Source: Pseudomonas viridiflava | GTDB taxonomy: Bacteria; Pseudomonadota; Gammaproteobacteria; Pseudomonadales; Pseudomonadaceae | DNA: 64,000 bases | Direction: 5' to 3' | Assembly (NCBI RefSeq): GCF_900589395.1 | Contig: NZ_UUIS01000066.1 | Coordinates: forward strand, 29,815 to 93,814 | The notes under the pieces: generated by a model | What the model was told of the DNA's origin: nothing | The model's input: only the letters and a program-made list of their open reading frames with translations | The model's database searches: none | Made by a program: the position numbers and the translations under genes | Shown: in pieces, positions 1 through 9,030 of the stretch | Layout of the letters: every line of letters begins with the position of its first letter | Numbering within the stretch: position 1 is the stretch's first letter

Positions 1-1
1 G

Positions 2-2680
2 CTGGCCCCCCAGTACCGCTCCATCGAGCGCACTGGCATCAACATGAAGGAAATCCTGGACGAGACGCGAGCCAAGCTGGCCCCCTGGGTTTCGCGAGAG
101 CGCTGTTACCTAGTGTGTTACACCGGGCGCAATGCCATGTCTGCGCATGAGCTGATCGACGAGAACAAACGTCTTAAAGGCTTGATCGAAAAAAGCCCGA
201 ATGCGCGCTTTGGTCAAAACCCGGTCCTGGCTGAAATGGCCGGTCTAAAAATCCGCCATGACGCTTTTCTCAACCTGGTTGAAGGTGCCTTGGGCGATAA
301 CGGCCAGGGTGTCATGCTTGAGCGCCTCGATGCGCATGCGGCAGGTCGTGCCTTGCGTGAACAGGTCGACCGGCTGGGAACACCCGCAGGCTGGCAGCCG
401 TTGTTACCCGATGATCCGATCATCCCGCACGGGGTGCGCAAGGGCGATGACCACACACCGTTTCTGGCGCCCTGGCTGAACTTCCAACTGCTCAATCAGG
501 ACGTCCAGACCCAAGGCAACAAGCTGTGCATCAATGGCATGTGGCACGGCACATTGTCAGTCGAACTGGGTCCACAGGCCCCGGCCAGCTTTGCCAAACT
601 CAAGGATTTAATACCTCGCAGCGTGCCGTGGCGGGTGCGCATGGACATCATGCCAGGCGGCATGACGGCGTTGGGCACGAAGAAAAACCTGCTGGACTTC
701 ATGGCCTTTGTCCCACCGTTACGCCCGGTGTGGTCCTCGATTGAAGACCTGATGGTGGTGGATAAGGAAGAACCCATCTGCGTCATGACCATCATGGCCT
801 CGACCTGGGGAGCCACGTCGGAGGCGGTGACACGGAACCTGACCCTGATCAAACAAGCCTTCGAAGCCTGGGGGATTTGCGGGGTAACCCAGACCTTTGG
901 CGATCCGGTACGGGCCTGGGCGGCGACCCTGGTGGCGTCCAGCAAGGGCAGTGGTATTCACCTGTTATATCCACCTCTGTCCGAGGCGCTGAACCTGCTA
1001 CCGCTGACCCGGCCTGCCTCGGCCTGGCAGGACGACGGCAACGCGCTGTTTCCGACCCTGGACGGCAAGCTGTACCCGGTGGGCCTGGCCACCACCAAGC
1101 AGAACAAGCTGACCAATATCATTTGTGGCTCGCCAGGTTTGGGCAAGTCGGTGTTGCTCAACAAGCTGGGGAATGTGCAGATCACCAGTGCCCAGCAGAA
1201 GTTGCCGTTCATTGCCGGCGTCGACAAGGGGTTCTCGATGCAGGGGCAGATCGCGCTGTTGCGCGACTCGCTGCCGGAACACCGCAAGGATGAGGCGATC
1301 GGCATTGTGTTGCAGAACGACCGGTCGCACTGCCGCAACCTGTTCGATATCCAGTTGGGCGCCCAGTATCCCATTGCGCCTGAGCGCAACTGGATCATGA
1401 GCATGCTGACGGCGATGTGCATTGATCCCAGTGACGGTGATCCACCCAATGCGCGAGATACCCGGCAGATCCTGGATCGAGTCATCACGATGGCCTACAC
1501 CAATAACGCGGAAATCAGCCCTCGTGCCTATGACGCCGGTCTGGTGCCGTCTGTTGATCAGGCGCTGCGCAGCAGTGGCCTGCGCGAACGGCATCCTGCC
1601 CATTGGTGGGCCACGGCGACCTGGTACGAGGTGCGCGACTTGCTGTTTGCCGAAGGTTTTGTGCGCGAAGCCCAGCAGGCGCAGTTCCAGGCAGTGCCGG
1701 AGATGGCTGACATGACCAGCTTTCTGAACCATGAAAACATTCTCTCAGCGTTCGGCAAGGTGCAACGCGATCACAGCAACGAGTTCCTGGTGGACTACCT
1801 GCGCCGCTGTATGACTGATGCCTGTTCGGAGTTTCGCATGCTGGCCGGGCGTACCCAGTTTGTCATCAGCCCGCAGACCCGCGTGATTGCCATCGACCTG
1901 AACAACGTCATGGGCGACGACAGTAAGTCCGGGCACCTGAAGACCGGGATCATGTTCATGTTTGCCGGGCATGTGGCCGGAGGCGACTTCGTATTGCCTC
2001 AGTACCGCGACGAGCTGTTCCAGGCCGTCTCGCCGTTGTATCACCCGCTGCACCACGAACGCCTTGAGCAACTGGACCAGGAAGTCAAAACCAAGGTCTA
2101 CGACGAGCTGCACAACGCGGCCAAAGCACCCTTCATCTTCGCGAGTCTGGAAACCCAGGACCGCGAGCAGCGCAAGTTTGGTATCCGTACCGTGCTGTCC
2201 TCCCAGTATGTACGTGATTTTCCTAAAGCGATCCTGGCGTCAGCCAACTCGCTGTTCATGATGGAAGTGGATCCACAGGACGAAGCGTTGCTGATCGACC
2301 ATTTCAAAGTGCCCAAGGTCACGATCCGCACCTTTCAAAGCAAAGGCACCGGGCCGGCCCAGGACGGCAGTGGCGTGCCCTTCCTCGGCGTCTTTCGCGT
2401 CAAGGGCGACGGCACGCTGGCTCGGGTGCTTAAAAACGCGATGGGGCCGCTTGAGTTATGGGCCTTGAACTCAGCGCCGGGCAACAGCGCTTTGCGCCGG
2501 ATTCTGTATGACGAAGTTGGCGGCGCTACGGCGCGGGCCATCCTGGCGAGCAAGTTCGCCCAAGGCACCGCCGAGAAGTTAATCGCACTGCGACAGCGAC
2601 AGGCCCAGGAAACCAATGCCACCAACGTCACCCGCACGCTGGCCAGTGAGCTGATTGCTCAGCGTGGTTACAACATTTAA
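2..2680 (+). CDS. traU: Type IVB secretion ATPase TraU (DotO/IcmB-like), 5' end outside window
   Basis: This is the VirB4-class cytoplasmic ATPase that powers an IncI-type conjugation channel. The reading frame is open to the window edge, so the first methionine visible (base 44) is probably internal; the visible part is about 890 residues, against roughly 1,000 for IcmB/TraU proteins. A Walker A motif (GSPGLGKS) lies near residue 365 counted from base 44. The C-terminal half has the usual ATPase acidic stretches. TraW starts 10 bases after the stop, as in an operon. Family assignment rests on gene order (U-W-X-Y-exc-trbABC) and the Walker motif. Confidence 0.85.
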   Translation: MAPQYRSIERTGINMKEILDETRAKLAPWVSRERCYLVCYTGRNAMSAHELIDENKRLKGLIEKSPNARFGQNPVLAEMAGLKIRHDAFLNLVEGALGDNGQGVMLERLDAHAAGRALREQVDRLGTPAGWQPLLPDDPIIPHGVRKGDDHTPFLAPWLNFQLLNQDVQTQGNKLCINGMWHGTLSVELGPQAPASFAKLKDLIPRSVPWRVRMDIMPGGMTALGTKKNLLDFMAFVPPLRPVWSSIEDLMVVDKEEPICVMTIMASTWGATSEAVTRNLTLIKQAFEAWGICGVTQTFGDPVRAWAATLVASSKGSGIHLLYPPLSEALNLLPLTRPASAWQDDGNALFPTLDGKLYPVGLATTKQNKLTNIICGSPGLGKSVLLNKLGNVQITSAQQKLPFIAGVDKGFSMQGQIALLRDSLPEHRKDEAIGIVLQNDRSHCRNLFDIQLGAQYPIAPERNWIMSMLTAMCIDPSDGDPPNARDTRQILDRVITMAYTNNAEISPRAYDAGLVPSVDQALRSSGLRERHPAHWWATATWYEVRDLLFAEGFVREAQQAQFQAVPEMADMTSFLNHENILSAFGKVQRDHSNEFLVDYLRRCMTDACSEFRMLAGRTQFVISPQTRVIAIDLNNVMGDDSKSGHLKTGIMFMFAGHVAGGDFVLPQYRDELFQAVSPLYHPLHHERLEQLDQEVKTKVYDELHNAAKAPFIFASLETQDREQRKFGIRTVLSSQYVRDFPKAILASANSLFMMEVDPQDEALLIDHFKVPKVTIRTFQSKGTGPAQDGSGVPFLGVFRVKGDGTLARVLKNAMGPLELWALNSAPGNSALRRILYDEVGGATARAILASKFAQGTAEKLIALRQRQAQETNATNVTRTLASELIAQRGYNI

Positions 2681-2690
2681 GGAACAAACC

Positions 2691-3896
2691 ATGAATCAAC
2701 ATCGAATCGCGGTGGCTGTGGCCATCGCGTTAGCAAGCCCGTGCGCCCTGGCATCCGTCATGCCGGTCGCAGTGATGTCCAGTCTGCCGATTACCGTCTC
2801 GGTGGTTCCGGCCCTGACCCGGATGCAAGCCACGCTGGCTGAGATCCTGAGTACCGAAATGCAGATCGGTACAGCGATCGTGCAAGCCAGCGATAAGGAG
2901 ATTGCAGCGGCGAGTGAGGTCGGACGAGCGCAACGTGAGGCTGACATTTTCGGACGACAGACCGAGCGTCTGGAGCGTGCGCGAGACACCTACAGTGTGC
3001 CGGACAGCATCTGCAGTGAGTCGGCGTCGGGAGTGGCGACCGCTGTGGCCAAAACCAGTCGCGCCGGCGCATCGCGTTTGTCGGGTGGCCAGGGCGTCAG
3101 CAATGCGGTGGTCAAGAAAACGGTCGCCTCTGAGCCGGTCGCTCCGCGCCAAGGCGGCTATCGCAGCGCCGCCATGCATGCGGCTTATTGCACGGCAGAA
3201 GAAGCCAAACAGTACGGCGGCACGGATCTATGCCCGGCTGTCTCCAGTTTGCCGGGGGGCGATATCGAAATGCGCTCGCTGATCGACGGTGCCGGCGCGG
3301 TCGGCAAGGCGCCTGATCTGACGTTCAATCAGGACCAGGTCGATGCCGCAATGGCCTATATGAAAAACACGTCACGGCATGACGGCGGACGTGTGCCAGG
3401 CAAAGGCGAGATCCAGACGGCGACAGGCCGTGAGTACCAGGGGCTGATGACCCAGTACAAAGGAATTCAGAGCGCGGCGAGCCAGCCGCAACTGGACATG
3501 ATCGCGGCGAGCCAGGCCAACCCGGCCACGCAAGCCGCCCTGGCCGAAACCCTGCGAAGCCCGTCGGCAGCGCAATACTTTACCTCGACGGCTAGCCGCG
3601 AAGCCCAACGGACCGGGCAGATGAGCGAGCGGGAGTTCGAGTCCTTTGAAGTCGGACGACGCTATGCCAACACGGCCTACGAGACTGACCTGCAGCAGAT
3701 GAGTGGCGACAACCTGCTTCGTGAAGTGGTGCGCGTGCAAAGCCTGGGCAACTGGCTGCAGTTGAGCATCAAGAACGAGCAGCGTCAGGCCAACGTCATC
3801 GCAGGTCAGGCACTGGCCCTGGCGGCTGACAGTAAGTACGTGCCGCAGCTGCAGGAGCTGTCCGGGAAAATGAGTGCAGGAGTGAGCGCGCAATGA
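2691..3896 (+). CDS. traW: Conjugal transfer protein TraW-like, exported
   Basis: The protein of 401 residues begins with a clear signal peptide (MNQHRIAVAVAIALASPCALA). The start at 2691 is chosen because AAGGAAC lies just before it and because the longer frame (from 2655) would spoil the signal peptide. The mature part is rich in Ala, Gln and Ser with predicted helices and no catalytic motif. Its place between traU and traX and its length fit TraW of IncI plasmids, a periplasmic or outer-membrane-linked part of the channel. TraV, which sits between U and W in R64, is absent here. The stop overlaps the traX start (ATGA). Confidence 0.7.
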   Translation: MNQHRIAVAVAIALASPCALASVMPVAVMSSLPITVSVVPALTRMQATLAEILSTEMQIGTAIVQASDKEIAAASEVGRAQREADIFGRQTERLERARDTYSVPDSICSESASGVATAVAKTSRAGASRLSGGQGVSNAVVKKTVASEPVAPRQGGYRSAAMHAAYCTAEEAKQYGGTDLCPAVSSLPGGDIEMRSLIDGAGAVGKAPDLTFNQDQVDAAMAYMKNTSRHDGGRVPGKGEIQTATGREYQGLMTQYKGIQSAASQPQLDMIAASQANPATQAALAETLRSPSAAQYFTSTASREAQRTGQMSEREFESFEVGRRYANTAYETDLQQMSGDNLLREVVRVQSLGNWLQLSIKNEQRQANVIAGQALALAADSKYVPQLQELSGKMSAGVSAQ

Positions 3897-4462
3897 CCAC
3901 GGAATCGAGAACAGAAAATCCCCTGGAGGCAGTTGGCCCAAGCCGGGCGACACCCTTGCAGCGGGTTGGCCGGGTTGGCCTGGATATCCTCAATCCACTA
4001 TCAGACCTGAAGGTGCTTTACGGCGGTATGAAACCCACCTTGGGCCGGTTGAGCGATTTGCGCGAGCGTTTGCGCAGACCCAAGGCGGCGCAAGCGTCCT
4101 TGACCTGGGCGCAGGCAGTCGAGAGTTCAGGGCAATCCGTTGAGCAACTTGCACGCGGCTATCGGCGCAGCCGCTATCTCAGTTGGTCGGTGATGATGCT
4201 AACGGGGGGCCTGTTGCTGACGTTACTCGGATTGCTGGCAGTGGCAGGGTTCGACTTGCCTGAAGCGCCCATGCACCGCGCTGTCATCACCCTGTTCGTG
4301 CTCACCACTCTTTGTGCCGTCAGTCTGACCAAGGTGCTCAAGACTAATTACAGGCTGTGGCAGCTCACCAGTCAGCGTGTCAGCCACGATGAGGGCGGCA
4401 CGTTTGCCCATTACAAAGCCGAGAACAGAATATGGTTACAACTGGTAACGATGAGTAGCTGA
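3893..4462 (+). CDS. traX: Conjugal transfer protein TraX-like, inner membrane
   Basis: A 189-residue protein starting in an ATGA overlap with traW, so the two are probably translationally coupled. Two hydrophobic segments are visible at about residues 103-122 and 130-147, placing it in the inner membrane with a basic N-terminal cytoplasmic part. Length, order and topology fit TraX of the IncI transfer system; no enzymatic motif is seen. It should not be confused with the F-plasmid pilin acetylase also called TraX. Confidence 0.65.
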   Translation: MTTESRTENPLEAVGPSRATPLQRVGRVGLDILNPLSDLKVLYGGMKPTLGRLSDLRERLRRPKAAQASLTWAQAVESSGQSVEQLARGYRRSRYLSWSVMMLTGGLLLTLLGLLAVAGFDLPEAPMHRAVITLFVLTTLCAVSLTKVLKTNYRLWQLTSQRVSHDEGGTFAHYKAENRIWLQLVTMSS

Positions 4463-4530
4463 CAAGCCAATCAACTCTCGTCACTCCCCTTTCTCGTTAG
4501 ACCCACCTCATTCACCTATCTGGATACCCT

Positions 4531-6675
4531 ATGAACTTCATCAAACGCTTTTGGTGGGTTGGCCTGTTGCTGATGATTTTTTCTCTACCGGCACTGGCCA
4601 ATACCGTCAGTTATCAAACTATCAGTGGTGCGGCACAGAAGAATACGGACCTGTCTCGGCAGGCATTGGTGATGATCTTTGGCGATGTAGTGCTCAACCC
4701 GTTCAAGCCTTCACAGCGCACGCTCATCGGGTCGCTGTTTGCGATTCTCAACGGCATCCTGGCCACCGTAGCTGTTGCCTGGTTCCTGACCATCACCGTC
4801 AAGGCTTTCGTCAAAGCGGGCCACGAAGGACAGGTTTTTGGTCCTGGGCGTACCTTTATTCACCCGATCATGACGTTCTTCGGCTTCATGATGATCGTGC
4901 CGACCGCCTCGGGTTGGTCGATGTCCCAACTGATCATGTTATGGGCCACGTCGATCATGGGGATCGGCAGTGCCAACTTGCTGACCAACCAGGCGGTTGA
5001 CATGATGAGCAGCGGCTACTCAATGGTTGTCCAGCCTACGGCGCCGTCCACACGATCGGCAGCACGCGGCATCTTCGAGATGAATCTGTGCAAATACGCG
5101 ACTAACCAGGAGCTGCGCTCACTATACGTCGATGGCACGGCTCGGACTGCACTGATGCAGACGCAAGGCAGCAATGGGCAATATACGATCACCAACGGGA
5201 GTGCGGTTTGTGGATCTGCAAAGATTCCTGAGACGCCGCGTTCAACTGCTTGGCTTCCTATATTTGATAATAAAGTGAATACGGCCAGCATCGTCACAGC
5301 CCAGCGTAGGGCTCTGGACACAATGCAGACCACACTCGACCGGTCAGCAAACCTGTTTGTAAACACTTACTTGACCAAGCGCGACAAGGATACAGGTACC
5401 TTTCAGGACGCTGAGACGCAGATCCAGAATGCAGCATCAGCCTACGAACAGACTGTCAACCAGGCGATAAATCAGATCAACTACAAGGATACGTTAAAGA
5501 ATCAACTTTCCAGTCAAATGAAAAGTTATGGCTGGGTCGCACTAGGAAGTTGGTACAACACTTTTGCTACAGCGAACAGCAAAACCAGCGCTGTAGCCAA
5601 CGCTACTCCAATTGTCTCCGGAAAAAGCCATTTAGGTGAGACTGGCACGAGCGATCTATATAATCAAGTATTCGCAGCCTATCAATCGCAGATTCAAAAC
5701 AGCAGCTACACACCGCCATTGGGTACGCAAACGTCCAAAAGCGATGGGGCAGCAGCAACTGCCGCCGATCCAAATGCGGTGTTTGTAGGTGTTTTTGGCT
5801 CGCCTATGCAAGACCTAACAAACTCATTTGCAACGATGAGCTTAGGGACAAGTGCAAGCTTCTCTAATCAAGTCAATCCATTGATCAAAATGCAGGAGAT
5901 CGGTGACTACACATTAAGTGCTGCAGAACTCGCTATGGCTGCCTATGCTGGAACTTGGGCAATAGCTTCGGCTGCCAGCAACTCTGCAGTTGGGTGGGCA
6001 TCAAAAATATTTGCTATCGATGCCGGCGCAGTGGTCAAAGATGTAATGGGGGCATTGGCACCATTTTTCTACTTTGTTATGTTTTCACTAATGGCTATTG
6101 GGTTCACCTTGGCGGTATACCTTCCTGCAATTCCTTTTCTGACTTCTATGGTAGGAGTTTTTAATTGGCTTGTGAGTGTTTTAGTTAGCTGCGCTGCTGG
6201 GCCAATGTGGGGAGCCACTCATTTGGGCGCTGAGGAAGACAAAGGAAGCCGTAGTGCCTACGGTTACATTTTCTTAATAGACATGATGCTGCGACCATCA
6301 TTGATGGTATTAGGATTCTTTTTTGCATCGGTAGCCGTTGTGGCAGGAGGAACCCTTTTAAATCTACTTTTTGCATCCGCTCTGGCAAACGCAAATGCTG
6401 ATTCCATCGTCGGACTCGTCAAAATGATTGGCTGGTTAATGCTCTATGCTCGAATCGCGACATTTGGAGTAACCCGTCTATTTGGATTGCAGGCTACGTT
6501 GGCTGACTACGTCATATCGTTTTTAGGCGGACGTGATGGTGCCAACCTGATGGGTGGAATGGTGGACAACGTCAAGGGAATGTTCGTATCAGCAGGCTCT
6601 GGTGCTCAGCGCGCACCGAGTGTTCGACTGCCTTCAAGCCCTAAACCAGGTGGAGACTCTGATGGGGTCCGCTGA
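4531..6675 (+). CDS. traY: DotA/TraY family channel protein
   Basis: The 714-residue protein has a signal peptide-like N-terminus (positively charged MNFIKR followed by a hydrophobic run to about residue 23), a transmembrane cluster at about residues 65-150, a long soluble loop at about 160-450, and a second cluster from about 475 to 665. This is the DotA/TraY layout, an inner-membrane polytopic part of the type IVB channel. In R64, TraY is the recipient-recognition partner of the exclusion protein ExcA. The first ~520 bases are GC-rich like traU, but the rest of the gene is clearly more AT-rich, a change that continues through the next two genes. Confidence 0.85.
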   Translation: MNFIKRFWWVGLLLMIFSLPALANTVSYQTISGAAQKNTDLSRQALVMIFGDVVLNPFKPSQRTLIGSLFAILNGILATVAVAWFLTITVKAFVKAGHEGQVFGPGRTFIHPIMTFFGFMMIVPTASGWSMSQLIMLWATSIMGIGSANLLTNQAVDMMSSGYSMVVQPTAPSTRSAARGIFEMNLCKYATNQELRSLYVDGTARTALMQTQGSNGQYTITNGSAVCGSAKIPETPRSTAWLPIFDNKVNTASIVTAQRRALDTMQTTLDRSANLFVNTYLTKRDKDTGTFQDAETQIQNAASAYEQTVNQAINQINYKDTLKNQLSSQMKSYGWVALGSWYNTFATANSKTSAVANATPIVSGKSHLGETGTSDLYNQVFAAYQSQIQNSSYTPPLGTQTSKSDGAAATAADPNAVFVGVFGSPMQDLTNSFATMSLGTSASFSNQVNPLIKMQEIGDYTLSAAELAMAAYAGTWAIASAASNSAVGWASKIFAIDAGAVVKDVMGALAPFFYFVMFSLMAIGFTLAVYLPAIPFLTSMVGVFNWLVSVLVSCAAGPMWGATHLGAEEDKGSRSAYGYIFLIDMMLRPSLMVLGFFFASVAVVAGGTLLNLLFASALANANADSIVGLVKMIGWLMLYARIATFGVTRLFGLQATLADYVISFLGGRDGANLMGGMVDNVKGMFVSAGSGAQRAPSVRLPSSPKPGGDSDGVR

Positions 6676-6763
6676 AAGCTTCGCATAGACTGACAAGCGG
6701 GGCTACCGGTTAACATTGTTGGGTGGTAGCCTGAGGGCTAAATGCTATCATCGGAGGGGAGCG

Positions 6764-7003
6764 ATGACACCTGATGCCAAAAACCTGAATGCTGACCCTG
6801 CGTACCTCCGTGATCTGGTAGCGCGCTCAGGATTGAGCCGTCGTCATATATCAAGACTGCTAGGCTTGACCTGGAATGGATTTTATAACTATCTGCGTGA
6901 TGAAGCAGACCCTGTTTATCGGCCAGCTCCTTACACTGTGCAATTTGCACTTGAATGCCTTGTAAGCGACTCGCTTTCAAACATAGAAATAAAGGGAGAT
7001 TGA
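6764..7003 (+). CDS. Small protein with helix-turn-helix-like segment
   Basis: A 79-residue protein. The start at 6764 is preferred over 6716 because of a strong ribosome site (GGAGGGGA) eight bases upstream. Residues 18-40 (SGLSRRHISRLLGLTWNGF) resemble a Cro/XRE helix-turn-helix, so a small DNA-binding regulator is possible. It lies between traY and the excA-like gene and shares their low GC. No named family recognised. Confidence 0.6.
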   Translation: MTPDAKNLNADPAYLRDLVARSGLSRRHISRLLGLTWNGFYNYLRDEADPVYRPAPYTVQFALECLVSDSLSNIEIKGD

Positions 7004-7006
7004 GTC

Positions 7007-7648
7007 ATGGGTATTCAAAGATTGAAAACGCATCGGGAAGGATGGTTTGGTGTATTTAAGATGATGTATATGATGATCGCATTTCCATTTGCGCTTATCG
7101 TCGGTATCCCATCACTTTTTGTCGCGCCATCTTTAATCGAAAGAGGAGCCTACACTACATTGACATTTTGTGCGCTTCTGTGGGTTGCGGTGTTAGTTCC
7201 TGTATTGCTTTTGCTTTTCCGCACACGAGCCCGGAAAAGCATGCTCCGGGGTTTGAAAGAATCTATCAGTGATGCTTGTATCTTTAAGCCTGATTCAGCT
7301 CATGAAATTTATCATGAGGGAGATATAAAATATTTCGGGATTGATATAAACAACGGTACAGTTCTTTATGTTAATCAAGTTCGTAAGGGGCAAGTAGATG
7401 TAATCGGTATGAATGTCGGAGACTGGACTCATCGTGAGATTGATGGAAGCATACTTCGCCTGTATACGAAATTCCCGGAATTGCCTCGTATCGAAATTTC
7501 CACTCCTTGGGCACAACGCTGGTTTGACACATTAGGCGCTATGGAACATAAGCACTATGTGACCCCACAGCGGTTTTCGACATACGTTACCAGCCGCATC
7601 GATCAACTCGAACGCGACAACAACATTCATATTCCTAAGCTGGCCTGA
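7007..7648 (+). CDS. ExcA-like entry-exclusion protein (candidate)
   Basis: The 213-residue protein has two transmembrane segments near the N-terminus (about residues 17-42 and 50-70) and a soluble C-terminal domain. Its position directly after traY, its length (R64 ExcA is about 220 residues) and this topology suggest the exclusion protein that blocks transfer between cells carrying the same plasmid by acting on TraY. The call rests on context rather than sequence motifs. Base composition is low-GC like the 3' part of traY, consistent with the two being acquired together. Confidence 0.5.
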   Translation: MGIQRLKTHREGWFGVFKMMYMMIAFPFALIVGIPSLFVAPSLIERGAYTTLTFCALLWVAVLVPVLLLLFRTRARKSMLRGLKESISDACIFKPDSAHEIYHEGDIKYFGIDINNGTVLYVNQVRKGQVDVIGMNVGDWTHREIDGSILRLYTKFPELPRIEISTPWAQRWFDTLGAMEHKHYVTPQRFSTYVTSRIDQLERDNNIHIPKLA

Positions 7649-7717
7649 TCCGTCCTGGATTGAGCCCTACTGGCCACCCTCGGCCAGCGCTGACCTCCGC
7701 TGATTCACCCCCCCCCC

Positions 7718-7748
7718 GCACACCGGCCCCCAAAGCCGGTGTGCTTTT
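7718..7748 (+). terminator. Rho-independent terminator after the traY-exc segment
   Basis: A 10-bp perfect stem (GCACACCGGC / GCCGGTGTGC, 7-base loop) is followed by TTTT. A run of ten C residues (7708-7717) lies just before it. Confidence 0.75.
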
Positions 7749-7763
7749 GTGTGGAAGACTCCT

Positions 7764-8954
7764 ATGCAAAATCGACAACCTGCTGGCTCTATGGACGGCG
7801 ACCAGGGGCAATTGCTGATGGCCCTGGCCGGCATCCTGATCATGTGTGTGCTGTTCTTCGATATGTTTATATTCTGGACCAGCTGGATCCTGTACTGGCT
7901 CTGGATCATGGTCGACTTTGGCCCCCTGCACGCTTGGGTCGCAGGCAAAGCCAATCTCCTGGTCAACCTGTCACAGACCGCTGAAACCGCGACATTCGAT
8001 GACTGGCTGGGTGTCATGAATCAAACCTCGAGCATCCTGTTTCTGTTTCTCGGCCCGATCGTCCTCATGAGCGCGATTAGCCTGGCTCAGCATCCGATGC
8101 TGCCATTTCGCAGCAAACGCCTGGTCAATGCCAAGACCCTGCCCAAGCTGGTCAGCAGCTTTGCGCCGTCGGTGATACCCATCGTGGCGGCTTATGGACC
8201 GAATGGCCTGAAAGACGATACCTCGGCCATCAATGCGTGGGCCGCAAAGCCTGAAGAGTTCGCGGAGCAACACGGACTGATCACGCGCAAGGTGCTTAAC
8301 CGCCAGGCGGCGCAATCAGCTTTCAAAGCCCAGCTTGGCCCGGCGCATGACAAACAGTCTGGATGGTTGCCACATGAGCGCGCCCTGCTGGCAGTCTTTG
8401 GCTTGCAGGTTTTTCTCAATGACCGCAAAGCTGCGACCAAACTGCTTGATGATCTGAACCGTTCCTGCGCTGTAAAAGGACTGTTACGTCGTAGCAATCC
8501 GAATTTCCTGCCGTTGTACTCGCTGGCCGACAAGGGATTTTCCCAAGTAACAGCGTCTGCGGGCTTCAATGATCTGCTCACCAGGCACCGAACCAAGCGC
8601 ACCGTCCTGGCCGGGCTTTACGGCCAGGATCTACGGCTGCCGTCGGCACGGTATCGTTGGCTCAAGGGTGTCGATCGCACCCTGTGGTATGCCCTGCACT
8701 CTGCAGACACCATGAAAGTGTTTGTCGAAGGGGCCGGTGTTCTGGCCCAGGCACGCGCCGAAAGCCAGGCGCATAAGCTGGGTCTACCTTGCAACCAGGT
8801 GATGGTGAATAAAGCCGTCGACGGGCTGCAGGCCGAGCTTGAAAGTATCGGCCTGGTCCACTCCTACGAAACTACTCCGGTCGAACCCGCACCAGAAAAA
8901 GCCGTACCGCTGATGGACGCGATCTACAGCGCCGAGCCCCTGCAAGCCGAGTAA
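7764..8954 (+). CDS. trbA: TrbA, DotM/IcmP-like coupling-complex protein
   Basis: A 396-residue membrane protein. The start at 7764 is chosen for the GGAAG seven bases upstream; a GTG start at 7749 is the alternative. Three hydrophobic segments are visible in the first ~120 residues (about 20-50 and 85-110), followed by a soluble domain. The order trbA-trbB-trbC, with trbC clearly the coupling ATPase, identifies it as the IncI TrbA / Dot-Icm DotM homologue, which works with DotL/TrbC to recruit substrates to the channel. Confidence 0.8.
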   Translation: MQNRQPAGSMDGDQGQLLMALAGILIMCVLFFDMFIFWTSWILYWLWIMVDFGPLHAWVAGKANLLVNLSQTAETATFDDWLGVMNQTSSILFLFLGPIVLMSAISLAQHPMLPFRSKRLVNAKTLPKLVSSFAPSVIPIVAAYGPNGLKDDTSAINAWAAKPEEFAEQHGLITRKVLNRQAAQSAFKAQLGPAHDKQSGWLPHERALLAVFGLQVFLNDRKAATKLLDDLNRSCAVKGLLRRSNPNFLPLYSLADKGFSQVTASAGFNDLLTRHRTKRTVLAGLYGQDLRLPSARYRWLKGVDRTLWYALHSADTMKVFVEGAGVLAQARAESQAHKLGLPCNQVMVNKAVDGLQAELESIGLVHSYETTPVEPAPEKAVPLMDAIYSAEPLQAE

Positions 8955-9030
8955 AGCCAACCACCTTCATTCCTGCCGTGACGAACTGTTACGGCGAAGC
9001 CGTGCGCGTTAATCGCGCATAAGGACTCTC

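Noticed and set aside
7708..7717. C10 run as a phase-variation tract
   Set aside because: It lies between a stop codon and a terminator, outside any gene or obvious promoter spacer.
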